Shown here piece after piece: positions 5,730 through 8,922 of a stretch of DNA of 8,922 nucleotides. The position numbers and the translations under genes are program-made. Source of the DNA: Verrucomicrobiota bacterium (GTDB lineage Bacteria; Verrucomicrobiota; Verrucomicrobiia; Verrucomicrobiales; Verrucomicrobiaceae); contig JAIOQF010000017.1 of assembly GCA_021413535.1 (NCBI GenBank), positions 1-8,922 of the forward strand, given 5' to 3'. The notes beneath the pieces are model-generated. The model was not told where the DNA came from. It worked only from the letters and a program-made list of their open reading frames with translations, and did no database searches. How positions within the stretch are numbered: the first letter of the stretch is position 1; the number at the start of each line of letters is the position of its first letter.

Positions 5730-7355
5730 ATGGCATCCCTCGCAAGCATTGCATCCAAAGCTGACGAACTCGGCATCCATCGCGACCACGTCGTCTTGCA
5801 CGGCACGGACAAGGCGAAAATCTCCCTCCAGGCTCTCGAGGGCAAACCTCAGCGCGGCAAACTGATCCTCGTTTCCGCCATCACCCCGACGCCCGCAGGC
5901 GAAGGCAAGACGACCATCTCCATCGGTCTGGCCCAGGGTCTCAGAAAAAGCGGCCGATCCGTCGCGCTCGCCTTGCGACAGCCGAGCATGGGTCCGGTCT
6001 TCGGACGCAAGGGCGGCGCGACCGGCGGTGGCAAAAGCACCATTCAGCCTGCGGAATCCATCAATCTCCATTTCACCGGCGACTTTCACGCGATCACGGC
6101 CGCGCACAATCTGCTCACTGCGGTGATGGACAATGCGCTCTATCATCACACCAGCCGGCTGGATCCCATCCATGTGTTGTGGAAGCGCGTGCTCGATGTC
6201 AACGACCGCGCGTTACGACACATCCGCGTCGGCCGCGATCCGGTTTCCATTGAGCGCTTCACGGGTTTCGATATCACTGCGGCCTCGGAGATCATGGCGG
6301 CGCTCTGCCTTGCCGAATCACTCGACGATCTGCGCACGCGCATCAACCGCATCGTTCTCGGATTCACTCATGAGGGCGAACCCGTCTTTGCCAAGGAGCT
6401 GAAGGTAACAGGTGCCCTGGTCGCCTTGCTCAGGGATGCCATAATGCCGAACCTCGTTCAATCGGTGGAGGGTGTTCCTGCCATCCTGCATTGCGGCCCC
6501 TTCGCCAACATCGCCCACGGCTGCAACAGCGTGCTCGCGACGCGGATGGCGCTCGCTCACGCCGATTACGCGATTACCGAGGCGGGTTTCGCTTTTGATC
6601 TCGGCGGTGAAAAATTCATGCACATTAAGTGTCGTCAGTCCGGCCTGGCACCGGATGCGGTGGTCATCGTGGCCACGGTGCGCGCACTCAAAATGCATGG
6701 CGGCATGCTGCTCACCGACCTCCAGCAACCCGATCTTTCAGCGCTGGAACGCGGCCTGGAAAATCTCGCTGCTCATCTCGACAGCGCCGCGCTCTTCGGT
6801 CGACCAGTTGTCGTAGCAATCAACCGCTTCGCCACCGATGGCGACGATGAACTGCAAGCTGTGCACCGCTTCTGTGCGGAGCGCGGTGTCGCCTGTGCCA
6901 CGGCGGATGTCTTTGGCAGTGGAGGCGACGGAGCGCGTGAGCTCGCTGAGATCGTGGTGCAGGCCGCCGCGCAATCATCGCCGCCATTGAAGTTCCTCTA
7001 CGAATACAAGCAGAGTGCAGAAGAAAAGCTCCATAGCATTGCCACTCAGATCTACGGCGCGGACGGCGTCGAGCTCAGTCCGCTGGCGAAAGATCGCATC
7101 GACGTGTTCCGCCAATGCGGCTTTGGCGACCTGCCGATCTGCATGGCCAAAACCCAAAACTCGCTCTCGGACGACGCAACGCTGCGCGGTCGACCACGCG
7201 GTTTCAAGATCCAAGTGCGCGACTTCGAGATCGCGAACGGCGCCGGATTCATCGTCGCACTCAGCGGCACCATCATGCGCATGCCCGCGCTGCCGAAAGT
7301 CCCCGCAGCAGAACGCATTGACGTGGACGCAGATGGCCGCATCACAGGATTGTGA
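5730..7355 (+). CDS. fhs: Formate-tetrahydrofolate ligase (10-formyl-THF synthetase)
   Basis: Fhs condenses formate, THF and ATP, via formyl phosphate, to 10-formyl-THF in the cytoplasm; this feeds purine formylation and initiator tRNA formylation. The length of 541 is close to the usual 550-560, with no frameshift. Motifs are the P-loop TPAGEGKTT (54-62), RQPSMGPVFGRKGGATGGG (83-101), INLHFTGDFHAI (111-122), GPFANIAHGCNSV (256-268), TEAGFAFDLGGEKF (283-296), NRFATD (365-370), IYGADGV (441-447), AKTQNSLSDD (473-482) and the C-terminal MPALPKVPAA (518-527). Several positions differ from the consensus I know: Gln84 for Glu in REPS, PAES for PMED before INLHFTGD, Phe395 where a folate-stacking Trp is usual, and MPALPK for MPGLPK. 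The fold and nucleotide site look intact, so activity is likely. The ATG at 5730 gives the family N-terminus; no Shine-Dalgarno is visible. A small gene precedes it by 21 bases. Confidence 0.95.
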   Translation: MASLASIASKADELGIHRDHVVLHGTDKAKISLQALEGKPQRGKLILVSAITPTPAGEGKTTISIGLAQGLRKSGRSVALALRQPSMGPVFGRKGGATGGGKSTIQPAESINLHFTGDFHAITAAHNLLTAVMDNALYHHTSRLDPIHVLWKRVLDVNDRALRHIRVGRDPVSIERFTGFDITAASEIMAALCLAESLDDLRTRINRIVLGFTHEGEPVFAKELKVTGALVALLRDAIMPNLVQSVEGVPAILHCGPFANIAHGCNSVLATRMALAHADYAITEAGFAFDLGGEKFMHIKCRQSGLAPDAVVIVATVRALKMHGGMLLTDLQQPDLSALERGLENLAAHLDSAALFGRPVVVAINRFATDGDDELQAVHRFCAERGVACATADVFGSGGDGARELAEIVVQAAAQSSPPLKFLYEYKQSAEEKLHSIATQIYGADGVELSPLAKDRIDVFRQCGFGDLPICMAKTQNSLSDDATLRGRPRGFKIQVRDFEIANGAGFIVALSGTIMRMPALPKVPAAERIDVDADGRITGL

Positions 7356-7364
7356 ATGCCGTAT

Positions 7365-8922
7365 TCACTGCGGCACCGCCGCCTCGTAGAGATACAAATT
7401 GGAACGCCAGTTGCCATCGATGAGCGACGAGAGCGTGAAGTAGAGCGGACTGCCATCGGCGGGGATGGTGAGTGTTGCGCTTTGATTGCTGCCCTGGCTG
7501 GCGCTGAACAAATCCATGGCGGTGGCGCTGCTGCCGACGCTCAACCAGTATCCACTAACACCCGTGCCGGCATCCCAAGTGAACGTGACCGAAGTGCCGC
7601 TCAAAGTGCTGTGATCGGCGGGTGAGATCATTTTTGCGGCGGCGGGCGCGCCGTTGCCCGAGGCGAAGATCACACTGCTGCTGGAGGTCCACGCGCCGTT
7701 GAGTTTCGTCTTCAGCATGACGAACAATTCGCGGCCATCCGTCGGCAGATTCACGGTCTGACTTAAGGCCGTGCCCTGGCTGGCATCGTAAACATCAGTG
7801 CCGCCAGAAGTGTTTCCAATGCTCAGCCAATACTCGGTGGCACCTGCTACGTCATTCCAGGAAAACTCGGCAGCGGCCGTTGTGAGCGTGGATTCATCTG
7901 CGGGCGTGATGAGCACCGCCTTGGTGGAAGTGTCGGCGGCGGCATACAGGTAATTGTTGGCGAGCCATGATCCGTTGATTTTTGACAGGAGCGAAACGTA
8001 GAGGTCGCTGCCGTCGGTCGGCAAAGTGACATTCTGAGTGAGTGCGCTGCCCTGACTGGCATCGTAAAGATCAGCGCCGCCTTCCGTGCTGCCTATTTTC
8101 AGCCAAATTTCGCTGACACTCTGACCCGCATCCCAGGTGAATGCCACGTTCGCACCGGGCAGCACCCCACCGTTGGCCGCGGGGCCGGTGAGTCGTGCTT
8201 TAAGCGGCGTGGGTTGGGCACCACCAACGGCAAAAGCAGGCGCGGGAGCAACGGGCGCCTCGCGCGTAACCGTAACTGTGTAAGTCTTGGTGGTGGTTCC
8301 ATCTTCAGCAGTTCCGACGACGGTGATGACGTTGGCCCCTTCACTGAGGCTGATCGCGTCGCTCGCGTTGCCGGATGTCACGGCGACGGTGTTCACTTTC
8401 ACGGTGGCTGCGGAGTTACTCACAGTCGGCGTCACCGTGATAGATTCCATAGTATTGTCCACTGTCGCAGCGTAGATTGTGGTAGCGCTGTCAAAAACCG
8501 GATCCAAGGTTCCGGCGCTCAACGTGAGAGCGGAAAGCGTGGCCACGTTGCTCGGAGTGGTGAAGGTCGCGTCCGAACCGTTGCTCAGTCCTCCAACATT
8601 CAGCGCGCTCACGCGGTAGTGATAGGTCGTTGACGGGGTCAACCCTGTCAGCACCGCCGAGACCGGCGTCACGCTGTTGCCGCTTACAGGTGTCTCATCG
8701 GCGGCGGCACTGCTGCCGTAGGCCGTGGTCAATCCATAGTTGAAGCTCACCGTCGTGCTGGTGTTGTTCGCGTTGACCGTGCCGTGCAGCTTCGTGCCCG
8801 TCGCGTTCACATTGTCGGCCGCTTGCGTCACCACATCGGGCGCCGGAGTGGTGCGCGTCACGCTCACGGTGTAACTCAACGTGGTGGTGCCGTCCGCGAT
8901 CGAGGGCGAGCACCTCGCGCGC
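7365..8922 (-). CDS. Large extracellular/surface repeat protein, C-terminal part (Fn3-like, cadherin-like beta-sandwich, three C-terminal modules)
   Basis: The frame stays open to the right edge, so the gene starts beyond it. 518 residues are visible, numbered here from the TTG codon at 8879, which is not a true start. The window edge cuts the end of one cadherin-like domain (IADGTTTLSYTVSVTR, about 8901-8854). A fibronectin type III-like domain (about 14-108, with LTPSTTYHYRVSALN) follows, then a complete cadherin-like beta-sandwich domain (about 112-206, ending EDGTTTKTYTVTVTR), a Pro/Ala linker, and three related ~93-residue modules (226-318, 321-407, 415-500). Ser, Thr, Ala, Asn and Gly dominate, and only one cysteine is seen, at the very edge. 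This suits secreted adhesins or surface-layer proteins of Verrucomicrobiota and allies. No LPXTG, PEP-CTERM or similar sorting tail is visible; the protein stops just after the third module. The stop lies 9 bp from the converging fhs stop. Family placement is good; function is unknown. Confidence 0.88.
   Translation of the reverse strand, partial: RARCSPSIADGTTTLSYTVSVTRTTPAPDVVTQAADNVNATGTKLHGTVNANNTSTTVSFNYGLTTAYGSSAAADETPVSGNSVTPVSAVLTGLTPSTTYHYRVSALNVGGLSNGSDATFTTPSNVATLSALTLSAGTLDPVFDSATTIYAATVDNTMESITVTPTVSNSAATVKVNTVAVTSGNASDAISLSEGANVITVVGTAEDGTTTKTYTVTVTREAPVAPAPAFAVGGAQPTPLKARLTGPAANGGVLPGANVAFTWDAGQSVSEIWLKIGSTEGGADLYDASQGSALTQNVTLPTDGSDLYVSLLSKINGSWLANNYLYAAADTSTKAVLITPADESTLTTAAAEFSWNDVAGATEYWLSIGNTSGGTDVYDASQGTALSQTVNLPTDGRELFVMLKTKLNGAWTSSSSVIFASGNGAPAAAKMISPADHSTLSGTSVTFTWDAGTGVSGYWLSVGSSATAMDLFSASQGSNQSATLTIPADGSPLYFTLSSLIDGNWRSNLYLYEAAVPQ
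7380..8204 (-). repeat. Three tandem ~93-codon modules at the C-terminus of the surface protein
   Basis: The modules occupy about 8204-7926, 7919-7659 and 7637-7380. Each shows a P-A-(D/N)-x-(S/G) start, a (F/S)xW strand, (Y/I)WLxxGS or GN, D(L/V)(Y/F)xASQG, a LPTDG- or IPADG-type turn, and (N/D)GxW near the end. The DNA retains the same phase: GCCCTGGCTG at 7491 and 7773 and GCCCTGACTG at 8049 are 282 and 276 bases apart, that is 94 and 92 codons. They look like immunoglobulin/Fn3-type beta-sandwiches but match no named domain that I can recall. Confidence 0.85.

Noticed and set aside
5426..5764. 112-codon frame from a TTG overlapping the small protein and fhs start
   Set aside because: It overlaps the better small-protein frame and enters fhs; low-complexity polar composition.
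6318..6728. Minus-strand open frame inside fhs, with similar ones at 5712-6173 and 7052-7456
   Set aside because: Antisense to conserved fhs motifs; shadow-type composition.

Overview
The window reads as ordinary chromosomal DNA from a GC-rich Gram-negative bacterium, most likely of the Planctomycetota-Verrucomicrobiota group, with Verrucomicrobiota favoured. This is inferred from the DUF1501 protein at the left edge, the cadherin-like/Fn3-like surface protein at the right edge, and a small protein of a type I associate with Verrucomicrobiota. Phylogeny was not tested. Both edges cut genes, so this may be a contig fragment.

Layout, left to right: C-terminal part of a DUF1501 protein (+); a 155-bp gap rich in inverted repeats; purQ (+) and purM (+), two de novo purine synthesis genes; a tRNA-dihydrouridine synthase (-) converging on purM; a small ArsC/Spx-type thioredoxin-fold protein (+) divergent from it; an O-methyltransferase-type enzyme (-) whose 3' end overlaps the previous gene; a small unrecognised protein (+); fhs, formate-tetrahydrofolate ligase (+); and the C-terminal 518 residues of a large, probably extracellular repeat protein (-) converging on fhs with only 9 bp between stops.

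Functional thread: PurQ supplies ammonia for FGAM synthesis and PurM closes the imidazole ring in the next step. Fhs makes 10-formyl-THF, the one-carbon donor for the formylation steps of the same pathway. A stand-alone PurQ implies separate PurS and small PurL proteins encoded elsewhere. The other genes have no evident shared role, and frequent strand switching argues against one large operon.

I saw no rRNA, tRNA, CRISPR array, insertion sequence, prophage or defence system, and I do not think the window contains a clear new multi-gene system. The points most worth a second look are the structured purQ leader, the triplicated C-terminal module of the surface protein, substitutions in normally conserved motifs of Fhs, the small protein before fhs, and the absence of a canonical Shine-Dalgarno sequence before every visible start codon. 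No gene-free stretch exceeds 300 bases.
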